This document shows positions 12,245 to 12,397 of a DNA stretch of 12,397 nucleotides, piece after piece; position 1 is the first letter of the stretch; each line of letters begins with the position of its first letter. Both the position numbers and the translations under genes were made by a program. The DNA is taken from assembly GCA_021107605.1 (NCBI GenBank), contig JAIOSN010000282.1, positions 1 through 12,397 of the forward strand, written 5' to 3'. The DNA is from Anaerolineae bacterium. GTDB taxonomy: Bacteria > Chloroflexota > Anaerolineae > B4-G1 > SLSP01. Below the pieces are notes generated by a model. It was given only the letters and a program-made list of their open reading frames with translations, did not search any database and was not told the DNA's origin.

Positions 12245-12397
12245 TGCCACGGGTACCTTCGGTCTTGATCTATCTGCGACGGGGCGACGAGCTCTTGTTA
12301 ATGCACCGCCACAAAGAACCGAATTTGGGGCTATGGGTCGCGCCCGGCGGCAAGGTAGAATTGGACGAATCGCCCCACGAGACGGCCCGGCGCGAGA
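12244..12397 (+). CDS. Nudix hydrolase (5' part, MutT-like)
   Basis: Nudix enzymes cleave nucleoside diphosphates linked to another moiety; MutT-like members remove oxidised dNTPs. The visible 51 codons begin MPRVPSVLIYLRRGDELLLMHRHKEPNLGLWVAPGGKVE. They contain most of a Nudix box: G-x5-E-x7-RE matches GKVELDESPHETARRE, with the metal-binding EExG end beyond the window. The ATG shares its first base with the TAA of the preceding gene, so it probably has no independent start and is translated by re-initiation. Pairing with a sugar-nucleotide enzyme would also fit an NDP-sugar pyrophosphatase, so the substrate is open. Confidence 0.88.
   Translation, partial: MPRVPSVLIYLRRGDELLLMHRHKEPNLGLWVAPGGKVELDESPHETARRE

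Noticed and set aside
11252..12250. 332-codon open frame on the minus strand across the epimerase-like gene
   Set aside because: It mirrors the UDP-glucuronate decarboxylase gene, whose plus-strand motifs, ribosome site and promoter are clear; the antisense product has no recognisable motif.

Overview
The window looks like chromosomal DNA of a free-living bacterium, moderately GC-rich, with long gene-poor spacers full of short repeats and hairpins. The gene set is ordinary housekeeping: TatD, Lon, DinG, PlsX, a UDP-glucuronate decarboxylase-like protein and a Nudix hydrolase. The mixture fits a member of the Chloroflexota (Anaerolineae-like): repeat-rich intergenic spacers, a divergent PlsX, and a YdjI-like SPFH protein beside a conserved coiled-coil protein. 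That placement is inference from general familiarity; nothing here proves it. There is no phage, insertion sequence, CRISPR array, tRNA or rRNA that I can see.

Layout. 1-746 (-) is a TatD-family metal-dependent hydrolase cut by the window edge. Divergent from it, 998-3427 (+) is a complete ATP-dependent protease Lon, followed by a 363-bp spacer of hairpins and an 8-nt tandem repeat. 3791-6688 (+) is a DnaQ-type exonuclease fused to a DinG-type helicase. A 349-bp spacer of two intergenic repeat elements leads to 7038-8066 (+), plsX, which carries an unusually hydrophobic segment. The next spacer, 8067-8348, has three copies of an AGACCTC-N-GAGGTCT hairpin nested with GACTA repeats. 8349-9047 (+) is a two-helix membrane protein with a NERD-like domain lacking the usual acidic active-site residue. 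A bidirectional terminator (9070-9105) separates it from the convergent 9129-10166 (-), an SPFH/band-7 protein with a SHOCT-like tail. Next on the same strand is 10405-10929 (-), a helical protein of unknown function. A 364-bp divergent spacer holds 21 perfect 8-nt repeats. 11294-12244 (+) is a UDP-glucuronate decarboxylase/UDP-xylose synthase-like enzyme, overlapping by one base the start of a Nudix hydrolase that runs off the right edge.

How the parts relate. Lon (protein quality control), DinG and TatD (DNA repair or processing) and the Nudix enzyme (possible nucleotide-pool cleaning) have a maintenance flavour, but only the last two genes look like a tight operon. PlsX, the NERD-like membrane protein, the SPFH protein and the coiled-coil protein form a membrane-themed stretch. 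The SPFH plus coiled-coil pair resembles, in outline, membrane-stress modules such as Bacillus subtilis ydjFGHI, but no PspA is recognisable here. The most distinctive signal is non-coding: an 8-nt YGACTAYY repeat family appears in three spacers (with a 7-nt relative in a fourth), each time reading toward a gene start on the same strand, and in two spacers it directly follows a cluster of hairpins.
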